A stretch of DNA of 64,000 nt from Martinezella hainanensis. Its GTDB lineage: Bacteria > Pseudomonadota > Alphaproteobacteria > Rhizobiales > Rhizobiaceae. Shown here one piece after another: positions 44,512-53,096 of the stretch. The stretch covers positions 992,001 to 1,056,000 of the forward strand of contig NZ_FMAC01000001.1 of the NCBI RefSeq assembly GCF_900094555.1, read 5' to 3'. The first letter of the stretch is position 1. Each line of letters opens with the position of its first letter. The notes under the pieces are model-generated. The model was not told the origin of the DNA, searched no databases, and saw nothing but the letters and a program-made list of their open reading frames with translations. Made by a program: the position numbers and the translations under genes.

Positions 44512-44691
44512 TACTGTGCTCCAAGGCGCTTGGCTGTAGCTCAAAATCTGTGCGGTGCAGTCCTGGATTAAGGCATGCTCAACTGAATATTAAGCTTTAC
44601 GACATATTACTATGACCATCCAGATTCGCTCTGGACTCAGACAGTTCCTCCACTTGGCGAATTGGTCTGATTTTTCTCCCTGTTTTACCTT

Positions 44692-44720
44692 GAGAGCCGC
44701 TTTTGCGGCTCTTCTTTTTT
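44692..44720 (+). terminator. Intrinsic terminator downstream of DUF1192 gene
   Basis: AGAGCCGC (44693-44700), a TTTT loop, GCGGCTCT (44705-44712), then a T-rich tract. It lies 180 bp past the DUF1192 stop, which leaves room for a small RNA. Confidence 0.85.
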
Positions 44721-44755
44721 GTCCTGTATCACGGACCTCGCCGAAACTGTGGAGA

Positions 44756-44770
44756 TTAACCCTTTCTTAA
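44756..44770. promoter_or_regulatory. CtrA-binding site upstream of rcdA
   Basis: TTAA-CCCTTTC-TTAA exactly fits the alphaproteobacterial CtrA consensus TTAA-N7-TTAA. It ends 125 bp before the rcdA start. A further looser pair of TTAA half-sites with a 10 bp spacer follows at 44792-44809. Regulation by CtrA is inferred from the motif. Confidence 0.65.
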
Positions 44771-44895
44771 GAATCGCCTTGCGAATTTCAGTTAAAATGA
44801 CCATCTTAAAGTCATAAAAGCGGATGCCGAAAGCTCTTAGGGACTTGACCGGCTTTTCCTGAACAAAAGTGTTGCGTGAAGCAGGGATTTATTCG

Positions 44896-45411
44896 ATGTC
44901 GGAACTTGGGTTGAACACGATCAGCTTTGCTGGCCACGCCGCATCGTCGGCACAGTTCAGGGCACTCTATTCTGAAGGCATGTCGCTGGTCGAGGAAACC
45001 GCTGGCTATCTCGATGGCCAGGGCCGCGCCGCTTCCAAGGTTCTGCCGCGCATGGCCTCCGTACTCTACGCCGCCGAATCCATGCGGCTGACCACCCGCC
45101 TCATGCAGATGGCTTCCTGGCTGCTGCTGCAGCGCGCCGTCAACAACGGCGAAATGTCGCGCGATCAGGTACTTGCCGAAAAGAACAAGGTTCGCCTCGA
45201 CGGCTTCAATGTCGACCGCAACGCTCCGGGCTGGAACGATCTTCCGGAATCCTTCCGCGATCTCGTCGAGCGCTCGCTGCGCCTCCAGAACCGCGTCGCC
45301 ATCCTCGACCGCGAAATCTACCGTCCGACGGAACCCGCAATCGTTCCGGACAACCAGAACAGCGTCAAGGCACAGCTGACCCTGTTGCAGACCGCATTTG
45401 GCGGCAACTGA
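44896..45411 (+). CDS. rcdA: RcdA-like regulator of CtrA degradation (DUF1465)
   Basis: RcdA is an adaptor that, with CpdR and PopA in Caulobacter, delivers CtrA to the ClpXP protease at the cell pole. The 171-residue protein belongs to the DUF1465/RcdA family: a helical core with YSEGMSLVEETAGYLDGQGR near 27-46, then LYAAESMRLTTRLMQMASWL, and a disordered tail. The start at 44896 has AGGGA 8 nt upstream. A CtrA box lies before it and an intrinsic terminator behind it. A feedback loop is likely. Confidence 0.88.
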   Translation: MSELGLNTISFAGHAASSAQFRALYSEGMSLVEETAGYLDGQGRAASKVLPRMASVLYAAESMRLTTRLMQMASWLLLQRAVNNGEMSRDQVLAEKNKVRLDGFNVDRNAPGWNDLPESFRDLVERSLRLQNRVAILDREIYRPTEPAIVPDNQNSVKAQLTLLQTAFGGN

Positions 45412-45437
45412 GCCCCACGCTACAAATAATGAATTCG

Positions 45438-45471
45438 AACCGGTCGTGCCTGGCGCGGCCGGTTTTGTTTT
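45438..45471 (+). terminator. Intrinsic terminator after rcdA
   Basis: AACCGG (45438-45443) pairs with CCGGTT (45459-45464) with further inner pairing (GCC/GGC), followed by TTGTTTTG. It lies 27 bp after the rcdA stop. Confidence 0.75.
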
Positions 45472-45689
45472 GAGCAATCGTTCTGAGCTCCGAACAAGCC
45501 GCACACAGAGTTAAGCCCTGAGTAGAAATCGGGCAAAGCTTGACGGATTCCGCGAAACATCTGTAAAAAAGAGTGCCTGCCTCTCAAACGGGAGACGGGC
45601 AAGCCGATATCGAATCCGCGTGGAGGACCCAATGCGCCGACTCACTTCTCACGAAAATCACATCCGAAATTCTGAGAAGATGATGGACC

Positions 45690-47630
45690 ATGCGCACATT
45701 GAATCTGGGCATTCTCGCCCATGTAGACGCGGGCAAGACTAGCCTTACGGAACGGCTCCTTTTCGATACCGGCATAATCGACAAACTCGGCAGCGTCGAC
45801 GCCGGCAGCACACAGACCGACAGTCTCGAACTCGAAAGACAACGCGGCATCACCATCGCAGCGGCGGTGGTGTCGTTCACCATCGGTGACGTGACTGTCA
45901 ATCTCATCGACACGCCGGGCCACCCGGATTTCATCGCCGAGATCGAACGGATCCTGCAATTGCTCGATGCCGCCGTGGTCGTGGTTTCGGCGGTCGAAGG
46001 CGTGCAATCGCAGACCCGCGTGCTCGTCAGAGCATTGCGGCGCCTCGGCATCCCCTTCGTGTTCTTCATCAACAAAGTCGATCGCCTCGGCGCCCGCTAT
46101 GATGAGGTTCTTGAGGATATTGCGAGCCAGTTGGCGGTTCGTCCGGTCGCCATGTCTGATGTCAGCAACGCCGGTAGCAGCAGGCTCGCCACCGTGGAGG
46201 CTGCCGATATCGGAAGCGATCCCCATTTCTCGCGCCTATGCGAAACGCTTTCAGCCAACGACGAGGCTTTGCTGGAGGATTACGTTCTGGACGCGGAACG
46301 CCTGACGCGGCAGAGGCTGGAACAGGCCCTTGCCGATCAGGTGGCGAAGTCTCTGATCCATCCGGCATTTGCCGGTGCAGCGACACGGGGCCTCGGCATC
46401 CCTGCCCTGATCTCGGCGATCGAAACCCTGTTGCCCAGCCGGCAGCCGAACCCCGACAGCCCGGTTTCCGGGACAATCTTCAAGATCGAACGCGGATGGG
46501 GTGGCGAGAAGCTCGCCTATCTCTACATGGCATCGGGCACGATCGGTCTTCGCGACGATATCGAGACGGCGAACGGCTCCGCAAAGGTCAGCAGCCTTCA
46601 GCTTTTCCGCGATGGCCGGACAGACAAGGTTGCGCAGATCAGCGCGGGACAGATCGCCAAGGTCGGCGGCCTCCCGAATGCCCGGATCGGCGATTGGATC
46701 GGCACCGGAAACTCGCCCTGCACGCTTCGCCATTTCGCGCCGCCCACCTTGGAAACCCGCATCCGCGCCATGCGTCCCTCGGAGAATGCCGCACTCTGGC
46801 TGGCCCTCGGCCAACTTGCAGAGCAGGATCCGCTCATCAACCTGCGTGCCAATGAAGAGACGGGCGACATCTATGTCTCGCTTTACGGCGAGGTGCAGAA
46901 AGAGGTCATCCAGGCAACCCTCTTAACCGAGTTCGGCCTGGACATCACTTTCGAGGAAAGCACCGTCATCTATGTCGAAAGGCTGGCTGGAACCGGAAGC
47001 GCCGTCGAATTGATCTTCAAGGAGCCCAATCCGTTTCTCGCAACGGTCGGCTTGCGCGTCGAGCCTCGGCCGGACGGCGCCGGCAATAGTTTCGCCCTGG
47101 AGGTGGAGGTCGGCCAGATGCCCGCAAGCTTCTATCGCGCTGTCGAGGAAGCCACGTTCGAAACGCTGAAGGAGGGTCTCCTGGGATGGCAGATCATCGA
47201 TTGCCATGTCGCCATGACGGCGGCGCGACAGAGTTCGCCGGCGAGCACGGCGGTGGATTTTCGCAAGCTGACGCCGCTGGTGCTCGCTTCCGCACTGCTG
47301 TCAGCCCAAACCATCCTCTGCGAGCCCATCGAGCATTTTCACATTGAGATACCGGCAACGGCGCTCGCCGCCGTGCACAGCCTGCTCGCGAAATCCGGCG
47401 CATCGATGAGAAGATCGCTGATCGACGATGGATTGGCGCGGCTGGAAGGTACGGTGTCATCATCGATGATCCAGGCCATCCAAAGGCAATTGCCGGGATT
47501 GTCGGCAGGAGCCGGCGTCCTGGATCACGCCTTCGACCATTATGCGCCGCTGTCGGGCCTACGGCATGTGCGGGAGCGCACGGGCGCAAACCCATTCGAT
47601 CGGGCCGATTATCTGCGGCGCACGCGATGA
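45690..47630 (+). CDS. Tet(M)/EF-G-like translational GTPase
   Basis: A 646-residue GTPase of the ribosomal-protection/EF-G superfamily, close to Tet(M)/TetO/OtrA in length (about 640). G motifs: AHVDAGKT at 10-17, RGITI at 52-56, DTPGH at 74-78 and NKVD at 128-131. EF-G-like domains II to V follow. Relatives displace tetracycline from the ribosome, but many chromosomal ones have no proven resistance role. No mobile element is near. The gene is monocistronic, ending at a shared terminator with rpmE. Confidence 0.88.
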   Translation: MRTLNLGILAHVDAGKTSLTERLLFDTGIIDKLGSVDAGSTQTDSLELERQRGITIAAAVVSFTIGDVTVNLIDTPGHPDFIAEIERILQLLDAAVVVVSAVEGVQSQTRVLVRALRRLGIPFVFFINKVDRLGARYDEVLEDIASQLAVRPVAMSDVSNAGSSRLATVEAADIGSDPHFSRLCETLSANDEALLEDYVLDAERLTRQRLEQALADQVAKSLIHPAFAGAATRGLGIPALISAIETLLPSRQPNPDSPVSGTIFKIERGWGGEKLAYLYMASGTIGLRDDIETANGSAKVSSLQLFRDGRTDKVAQISAGQIAKVGGLPNARIGDWIGTGNSPCTLRHFAPPTLETRIRAMRPSENAALWLALGQLAEQDPLINLRANEETGDIYVSLYGEVQKEVIQATLLTEFGLDITFEESTVIYVERLAGTGSAVELIFKEPNPFLATVGLRVEPRPDGAGNSFALEVEVGQMPASFYRAVEEATFETLKEGLLGWQIIDCHVAMTAARQSSPASTAVDFRKLTPLVLASALLSAQTILCEPIEHFHIEIPATALAAVHSLLAKSGASMRRSLIDDGLARLEGTVSSSMIQAIQRQLPGLSAGAGVLDHAFDHYAPLSGLRHVRERTGANPFDRADYLRRTR

Positions 47631-47654
47631 GGCGCCGCACAATTATATCAACGC

Positions 47655-47682
47655 AAAAAGCCCGGCCAAGCCGGGCTCTTTT
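47655..47682 (-). terminator. Intrinsic terminator after rpmE
   Basis: AGCCCGGC (47659-47666), a CAA loop and GCCGGGCT (47670-47677), flanked by A/T runs. On the minus strand a strong T-run follows, ending rpmE; it may also act on the convergent GTPase gene. Confidence 0.85.
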
Positions 47683-47704
47683 CAAACGGCAAATCGCAAT
47701 GCGA

Positions 47705-47926
47705 TTAGATGCCGAGACCGCCGAAGCGCTTGTTGAACTTCGAAACGCGGCCGGCACGGTCCATCATCTGCTGGTTGCCGCCGGTCCAAGCCGGATGGGA
47801 CTTGGAGTCGATTTCGAGGTTCATGACAGCGCCTTCAGAACCCCAGGTCGAGCGGGTTTCATATTCGGTGCCGTCGGTCATGACTACCTTGATCGTGTGG
47901 TAGTCGGGATGAATGTTGGCCTTCAT
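47705..47926 (-). CDS. rpmE: 50S ribosomal protein L31
   Basis: L31 is a small protein at the ribosome's inter-subunit bridge. The 73-residue protein starts [20 protein letters not shown] and ends with [13 protein letters not shown], a normal L31 pattern. It lacks cysteines, so it is the zinc-free (C-) type, often linked with zinc limitation or simply the lineage's form. I chose the ATG at 47926, with AGGAAG 6 nt upstream. It is convergent with the GTPase gene across the terminator and divergent from an ABC transporter gene. Confidence 0.96.
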   Translation of the reverse strand: MKANIHPDYHTIKVVMTDGTEYETRSTWGSEGAVMNLEIDSKSHPAWTGGNQQMMDRAGRVSKFNKRFGGLGI

Positions 47927-48118
47927 AACAATCTTCCTGTCATGCCAGGGTCCATTTGTCGCAAGGCATTGCGGCAACCGAACCGATTGAATAAATGAAG
48001 CCGCAGTCCGTTAAAGGCCACGGCTTCCAATTAAGATGGCGTGCCTATACATGAAGGCAGCGGCGATAACAAGGGGCGAAACGTCAAGTCCCTTGCTGAT
48101 ATGGGGATTGGAGACGAC

Positions 48119-49921
48119 TTGTCAGAGACTGGCCAGGCTGAGGAAAAGAAAACCCGTTCAATCCGTCCTCTGGGACGACTGGCGCCATACCTCAGGCGAT
48201 ATCGGGGCATGGTGGCAGGCGCAATCATATCGCTCGTCATCGCCGCCGTCACCTCGCTTGCTCTGCCGGTCGCCGTCCGTCGCATGATCGATCACGGCTT
48301 CGATGAGGCCGACCGTGGCCTGATCGACAGCTATTTCGTCGCAATCATGATCATGGCCCTGCTGCTCGCCGCCGCGAGCGCGCTGCGTTACTATTTCGTC
48401 ATCTCCATCGGCGAGCGCATCGTCTCCGACATGCGCCGCGAAGTCTTCGACCATGTCACGCGGCTGTCGCCGTCCTTCTTTGACGTCAACCAGTCGGGCG
48501 AGATCGTCTCGCGGCTGACGGCCGACACGACACAGATCAAGTCCGCGGTCGGCGCTACTGCCTCCGTCGCGCTGCGCAACCTCATCCTCTGTCTCGGCGC
48601 CGTGATCATGATGATCGTCACCAGCCCGAAGCTGTCGAGCATCGTTTTGATCGCCATTCCGATCATCGTCCTGCCGCTGGTCAGTTTCGGCCGCTCGGTG
48701 CGCAAACGCTCGCGCGCCGCGCAGGAGACGCTGGCGCAGGCATCGGCCTATGCCAACGAGACCATCGCGGCCAACCGCACCATTCAGGCCTATAACGGCG
48801 AGGACGCCGCCGCTCAGCGCTATGGCAGCGCCGTCGAGGATGCATATCGGGCGGCGCGCGCGGCGATCAGATCCCGCTCGCTGCTGACGGGCTTCGCCAT
48901 CGCCATGGTCTTCGGCAGCATTGTCGCGGTTCTCTGGGTCGGTGCGCAGAATGTTCTCGCCGGCACCATGTCGGCCGGCACCCTCGGCCAGTTCCTGCTT
49001 TACTCCGTCATCGCCGGCTCTTCGCTCGGTTCCCTGTCGGAAGTCTGGGGCGAACTGTCCCAGGCCGCGGGTGCTGCCGACCGCCTGGGCGAGCTGCTTG
49101 CCGAAGTGTCCCCCATTGCCGCCCCCGTCAATCCCCTGCCCTTGCCGCAGCCGCCACAGGGCCGCGTCGAATTCTCCGATGTCCACTTCTCCTACCCGTC
49201 GCGACCAAATAGATCGGCTCTGCATGGGCTCTCCTTCTCTGTGAAACCGGGGGAGACCGTCGCGATCGTCGGCGCGTCTGGTGCCGGCAAGAGCACCATC
49301 TTTTCGCTGCTGCTGCGCTTCTACGATCCGCAGAAAGGCCACGTCGCTATCGACGGCGTCGATGCGCGCGACGTCCTGCCGGATGCACTGCGTGAGCGCA
49401 TCGCCATCGTGCCTCAGGACACCACGATCTTTGCCGCCTCCATTCATGACAACATCGCCTTCGGCCGCCCTGGCGCCTCGCGCGACGAAGTGCGTGCCGC
49501 CGCGATGGCCGCACAGGCGGATGAATTCATCTCGCGCCTGGAAGAAGGATATGACACTCAGGTCGGCGAGCGCGGGGTGACACTGTCAGGCGGCCAGCGC
49601 CAGCGCGTTGCCATTGCCCGCGCCATCCTGAAGAATGCGCCGATCCTCCTGCTTGACGAGGCAACCTCCGCACTCGACGCCGAGAGCGAGACGCTGGTGC
49701 AGAAGGCGCTGGAAGGCTTGATGGAGGCCCGTACGACCCTCGTCATCGCCCACCGCCTGGCGACCGTGCTCAAGGCCGACCGCATTCTGGTGCTCGATCA
49801 GGGCCGCATCGTCGAGGAAGGCACGCATCAAAGCCTGATCCGCCACGGCGGTATCTACGCCAAGCTTGCGCGCCTGCAATTCGACGCCGGCATCGAGGAA
49901 CATATGCTGATCGCGAAATAG
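48119..49921 (+). CDS. Exporter-type ABC transporter (permease fused to ATPase)
   Basis: A half-size exporter, about 600 residues from the TTG start chosen at 48119 (GGAG 5 nt upstream); a GTG at 48041 would add 26 residues. The permease domain has six membrane helices (about 20-300). The ATPase domain has Walker A GASGAGKST, the signature LSGGQRQR, and Walker B ILLLDEATSALD. It resembles MsbA-type lipid or drug exporters. The substrate is unknown. It is divergent from rpmE and appears to be alone. Confidence 0.9.
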   Translation: MSETGQAEEKKTRSIRPLGRLAPYLRRYRGMVAGAIISLVIAAVTSLALPVAVRRMIDHGFDEADRGLIDSYFVAIMIMALLLAAASALRYYFVISIGERIVSDMRREVFDHVTRLSPSFFDVNQSGEIVSRLTADTTQIKSAVGATASVALRNLILCLGAVIMMIVTSPKLSSIVLIAIPIIVLPLVSFGRSVRKRSRAAQETLAQASAYANETIAANRTIQAYNGEDAAAQRYGSAVEDAYRAARAAIRSRSLLTGFAIAMVFGSIVAVLWVGAQNVLAGTMSAGTLGQFLLYSVIAGSSLGSLSEVWGELSQAAGAADRLGELLAEVSPIAAPVNPLPLPQPPQGRVEFSDVHFSYPSRPNRSALHGLSFSVKPGETVAIVGASGAGKSTIFSLLLRFYDPQKGHVAIDGVDARDVLPDALRERIAIVPQDTTIFAASIHDNIAFGRPGASRDEVRAAAMAAQADEFISRLEEGYDTQVGERGVTLSGGQRQRVAIARAILKNAPILLLDEATSALDAESETLVQKALEGLMEARTTLVIAHRLATVLKADRILVLDQGRIVEEGTHQSLIRHGGIYAKLARLQFDAGIEEHMLIAK

Positions 49922-50029
49922 CGATAACCGGGCAAATCGCGCCAAATACAACCTTGTGGAAATAGTTTCAAAGTTGAGCTAGATTTTCAGCGTTATCCCG
50001 CGCTGACGCGATTCTAGGAGACGAGAACC

Positions 50030-50218
50030 ATGTATAAATTTGAAGTCTACAAGGACAAGGCCGGCGAGTTTCGCTTCCGCTTCAAGGCCTCGAACGGCGA
50101 AACCATGTTCGGTTCGGAAGGCTATAAGGCGAAAGCCTCGGCCCTGCATGCCATCGAATCGATCAAGGCTCACGTCGGCGGCGCCGTCATCGACGACCAG
50201 ACCATCGCAACGGCCTAA
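50030..50218 (+). CDS. DUF1508 (YegP-like) small protein
   Basis: A 62-residue protein with a single YegP/DUF1508 repeat: FEVYKDKAGEFRFRFKASNG at 4-23, then SEGYKAKASALHAIESI near 29-45. The fold is a small beta-beta-alpha unit that often occurs as tandem repeats. The function is unknown. It has a good AGGAG site just upstream and a hairpin terminator after it, so it is probably a separate transcript. Its small size and codon use suggest high expression. Confidence 0.87.
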   Translation: MYKFEVYKDKAGEFRFRFKASNGETMFGSEGYKAKASALHAIESIKAHVGGAVIDDQTIATA

Positions 50219-50253
50219 GACTTCGCGTCAAGTATCCGCTGTAAAGCCATTTC

Positions 50254-50293
50254 CGGCCGGCTGCCCTTGGGTATGCCGGCCGTTTTGATTTTT
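50254..50293 (+). terminator. Intrinsic terminator after the DUF1508 gene
   Basis: GGCCGGC (50255-50261) pairs with GCCGGCC (50275-50281), followed by TTTTGATTTTT, 36 bp past the stop codon. Confidence 0.85.
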
Positions 50294-50465
50294 GGGCAGC
50301 GAATTTCAAAAATCTTTTCGCGAATGTCGAATTCGCCTCGGCTCACGGCTCATTATGTCGAAGCGGCAGGAAGCCGTTTTGCCAGCGGTGTTGTATATTC
50401 CGGCATTCAGCTTTGCAGGCACGCCGTCCGGCCATCGTCAAAACTGCAAATGGGAGACTTATCTC

Positions 50466-50804
50466 ATGCAATATGCTTTGATCATCCGTGAATCAGCCGA
50501 GGATTTTGAACGTCGCGCCGATCCGACCTATAAGAACGGTTGGATCGCCTACACGCAAGCACTTATCCAGGCCGGCATCATGACGGGAGGCGCGGGATTG
50601 ACCGCGCCAGAAACGGCAACGGTCGTTCGTCGCCAGGGTGAGGACCATGAGGTAAAGGACGGTCCCTTCCCCGACGGTAAGGAGCAGCTTGGCGGCTTCT
50701 ATCTGATCGACGTGCCGGATCTCGATGCCGCACTGGAATGGGCTCTGCGCATACCGATCTCCCAGCAAGGCTCGGTCGAGATACGGCCGCGATTGCAGAT
50801 GTAA
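50466..50804 (+). CDS. DGPF/YCII-domain protein partnered with ECF42-type sigma
   Basis: A 113-residue YCII-related protein carrying the DGPF motif (KDGPFPDGKEQLGGFYLIDV near 59-78) that names the partner family of ECF42 sigma factors. It starts MQYALIIRESAEDF and is 5 bp upstream of the sigma gene. These proteins are small dimeric enzymes or binding proteins of unknown activity. I chose the ATG at 50466 because an upstream frame has no family features. Confidence 0.87.
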   Translation: MQYALIIRESAEDFERRADPTYKNGWIAYTQALIQAGIMTGGAGLTAPETATVVRRQGEDHEVKDGPFPDGKEQLGGFYLIDVPDLDAALEWALRIPISQQGSVEIRPRLQM

Positions 50805-50809
50805 CCATC

Positions 50810-52057
50810 ATGGCATTGGATGCCCGACGCGCTGCCGAGCAAGCGGCGCGTCAATCCTACGGCAAGCTGATTGCTTTTCTCGCCGCGCGCTTCCGCGACG
50901 TGCCGGCAGCCGAGGACGCTTTGTCCGATGCGATCGCGGCAGCGTTGAGTACCTGGCCGGAACGCGGCATCCCCGACAATCCGGAAGCCTGGCTGCTGGT
51001 TGCAGCCAAGCGCAACCTCCTTCGCGGGGTCAGGCACGAAAATGTCAGGGCCGGAGCGCGCGACAGGATCATGATGGCCTTCGAAGAAGCGGAGGAACGC
51101 ATGAATGCCGACAATTCCACTTTTCCGGATGAGCGCCTGAAGCTCCTCTTCGTCTGCGCTCATCCGGCTCTGGATCGTTCGGCTCACACCCCGCTGATGC
51201 TGCAATCCGTACTGGCCGTCGATGCCGCAACCATCGCAAAGGCCTTCCTCGTTTCGCCGCAGGCCATGAGCCAGCGGCTGGTGCGGGCGAAAATCAAGAT
51301 CCGCGACGCACATATTCCTTTTATCGTTCCCGAGCGATCCGTGTTGCCGGACCGATTGGAAAGCGTGCTCTCGGCGATATATGCCGCCTATGGCCTCGGC
51401 TGGGACGGGGTCGACGGAGAGATCGGCAAGCAGAGATCCCTGGCGGATGAGGCCATCTGGCTCGGCCGCACTCTGCTTGCGACCCTGCCCCAGGAGCCGG
51501 AGGCGGCGGGCTTGTTGTCGCTGATGCTCTACAGCCAGTCCCGTCGTGAAGCACGGCGCGACGCGAATGGACGATATGTCCCTCTCGACCAACAGGAAAT
51601 GGCCCTTTGGGATGCCGAAATGATCGTGGAAGCCGATAATCTGTTGCGAAAGGCTGGCGCGTTCGGGCGTTTCGGTCCGTTCCAGTGCCAGGCTGCGATC
51701 CAATCCGTGCATGCCGACCGGCGACGCTCCGGCGCGACCGACTGGGCTGCTCTGGCCAAGCTCTATGAAGCGCTTGTGATCATGAAGCCGACGGCCGGCG
51801 CGCGCGTCGGCCACGCGGCGGTGACGGGCAAAGTGGAAGGTTCTGCTGCGGGGTTGGCTCTCCTTGAGCGGATGGCCGAGCGCGAAATTGTCAACTATCA
51901 GCCTTATTGGGCCGTGCGCGCCCACCTGCTCGCCGAGGCTGGAGATGCAGAAAGCGCCTCCAGTGCCTATCGAACCGCAATCGGCCTCAGTGACAGCGAG
52001 GCCGTGCGGCAATTCCTGCAGCACCGTCTCGATCTCATCTCGCCGAAGATCGGTTGA
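50810..52057 (+). CDS. ECF42-type RNA polymerase sigma factor with C-terminal extension
   Basis: A 415-residue sigma factor with region 2 near 12-75 (LIAFLAARFRDVPAAEDALSDAI onward), region 4 near 118-175 (VDAATIAKAFLVSPQAMSQRLVRAK), and a long C-terminal TPR-like or DUF6596 domain. ECF42 factors have this extension instead of an anti-sigma partner, and occur beside DGPF proteins, as here. The start at 50810 is 5 bp after the DGPF gene. The extension itself probably controls activity. Confidence 0.9.
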   Translation: MALDARRAAEQAARQSYGKLIAFLAARFRDVPAAEDALSDAIAAALSTWPERGIPDNPEAWLLVAAKRNLLRGVRHENVRAGARDRIMMAFEEAEERMNADNSTFPDERLKLLFVCAHPALDRSAHTPLMLQSVLAVDAATIAKAFLVSPQAMSQRLVRAKIKIRDAHIPFIVPERSVLPDRLESVLSAIYAAYGLGWDGVDGEIGKQRSLADEAIWLGRTLLATLPQEPEAAGLLSLMLYSQSRREARRDANGRYVPLDQQEMALWDAEMIVEADNLLRKAGAFGRFGPFQCQAAIQSVHADRRRSGATDWAALAKLYEALVIMKPTAGARVGHAAVTGKVEGSAAGLALLERMAEREIVNYQPYWAVRAHLLAEAGDAESASSAYRTAIGLSDSEAVRQFLQHRLDLISPKIG

Positions 52058-52061
52058 GCGA

Positions 52062-53093
52062 CTACTTTTCAGTCAGTTTCAGCTCGATACGGCGATTGGT
52101 GGCGCGTGCATCCGGCGTATCGCCGGGAGCGATCGGCTGGAATTCACCGAAGCCGGCGGCAACGAGCCTGTCGGCGGGAACGCCCTGTGAGATCAGGAAT
52201 TTGACGACAGCGATGGCGCGTGCGGATGACAGCGCCCAGTTGTCGGGATAACGGCCAGTTCCCGAAAGCGGAACATTGTCCGTATGGCCGTCGACGCGCA
52301 GCACCCAATTGATCTCAGGCGGAATTTCCTTGGCGAGATCAATGAGAGCCGCCGCAAGCTTGGTCATCTCCGCCTGTCCCGCCGGATTGAGATCGGCAGC
52401 GCCGGAAGGAAACAGCACTTCGGACTGGAAGACGAAGCGGTCGCCGACGATGCGGATATTGTCGCGGTCCGAAAGGATTTCGCGCAAGCGACCGAAGAAG
52501 TCGGAACGATAGCGGTTCAGCTCCTGCACCCGTTGCGCCAGCGCGACGTTCAGCCGGCGGCCGAGATCGGCGATCTTCACCTGTGAGGACTGGTCCTTGG
52601 CCTCCGATGCCTGAAGAGCAGCCTCCACGGCGGCAATCTGGCTGCGCAAGGCGGCAATCTGCTGGTTGAGGAGATCAACCTGGCTCATTGCCCGCGCGCT
52701 CACCTGCTTCTGCGCGTCGAGCTCCTGCGAAAGCGAGCCGGCGCGCTGTTCCGCCGCCTGGCTGTTGCCGGAACCCGCGGCGAGCAATGCCTGCAGCCGC
52801 GAGCGTTCGCTTTCCGCCGATGACAGCGACGCCTGCAGATTGGCGACGGCGTCTTCAAGATCCTGTTTGCCGCTCTTTTCCAGCGCCAGTTGCTGCACCA
52901 GGTCGTTGATGCGGCTGTTGAGGCGATTGAGCACCTCGTCACGCCCGGAAATTTCGCGACTGAGAATGAACTGGCCGACGACGAATACCGTCAGCAGGAA
53001 CATGATCGCCATGAGCAGCGTGGACAGCGCATCAACAAAGCCTGGCCAATAGTCGACGCTTCTCTGATGGCGTCGGTTGCGGGCGAGCGCCAT
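52062..53093 (-). CDS. MotB/OmpA-like stator subunit with periplasmic coiled coil
   Basis: A 343-residue inner-membrane protein: a short cytoplasmic N-terminus, one membrane helix (about 18-40) with Asp21 in WPGFVDALSTLL as the probable proton-binding residue, a long coiled coil (about 50-185), and a C-terminal OmpA-type peptidoglycan-binding domain (about 215-340, with DGHTDNVPL and NRRIEL). The layout matches MotB. It is 3 bp downstream of a MotA/ExbB-like gene. No flagellar genes are near, so it may drive an envelope or transport process rather than a flagellum. Confidence 0.88.
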   Translation of the reverse strand: MALARNRRHQRSVDYWPGFVDALSTLLMAIMFLLTVFVVGQFILSREISGRDEVLNRLNSRINDLVQQLALEKSGKQDLEDAVANLQASLSSAESERSRLQALLAAGSGNSQAAEQRAGSLSQELDAQKQVSARAMSQVDLLNQQIAALRSQIAAVEAALQASEAKDQSSQVKIADLGRRLNVALAQRVQELNRYRSDFFGRLREILSDRDNIRIVGDRFVFQSEVLFPSGAADLNPAGQAEMTKLAAALIDLAKEIPPEINWVLRVDGHTDNVPLSGTGRYPDNWALSSARAIAVVKFLISQGVPADRLVAAGFGEFQPIAPGDTPDARATNRRIELKLTEK

Positions 53094-53096
53094 GGC

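Larger units (their letters stand above)
44512..44895. other. Intergenic region with candidate sRNA, terminator and CtrA box
   Basis: This 384 bp gap between DUF1192 and rcdA has no ORF of note. It ends its first part with a strong hairpin terminator at 44692-44720, which could end the DUF1192 mRNA or a separate small RNA starting near 44600. A full CtrA-type box at 44756-44770 lies upstream of rcdA. Confidence 0.5.

Noticed and set aside
44792..44809. Second CtrA box before rcdA
   Set aside because: The TTAA half-sites are 10 bp apart rather than 7, so it does not fit the consensus.
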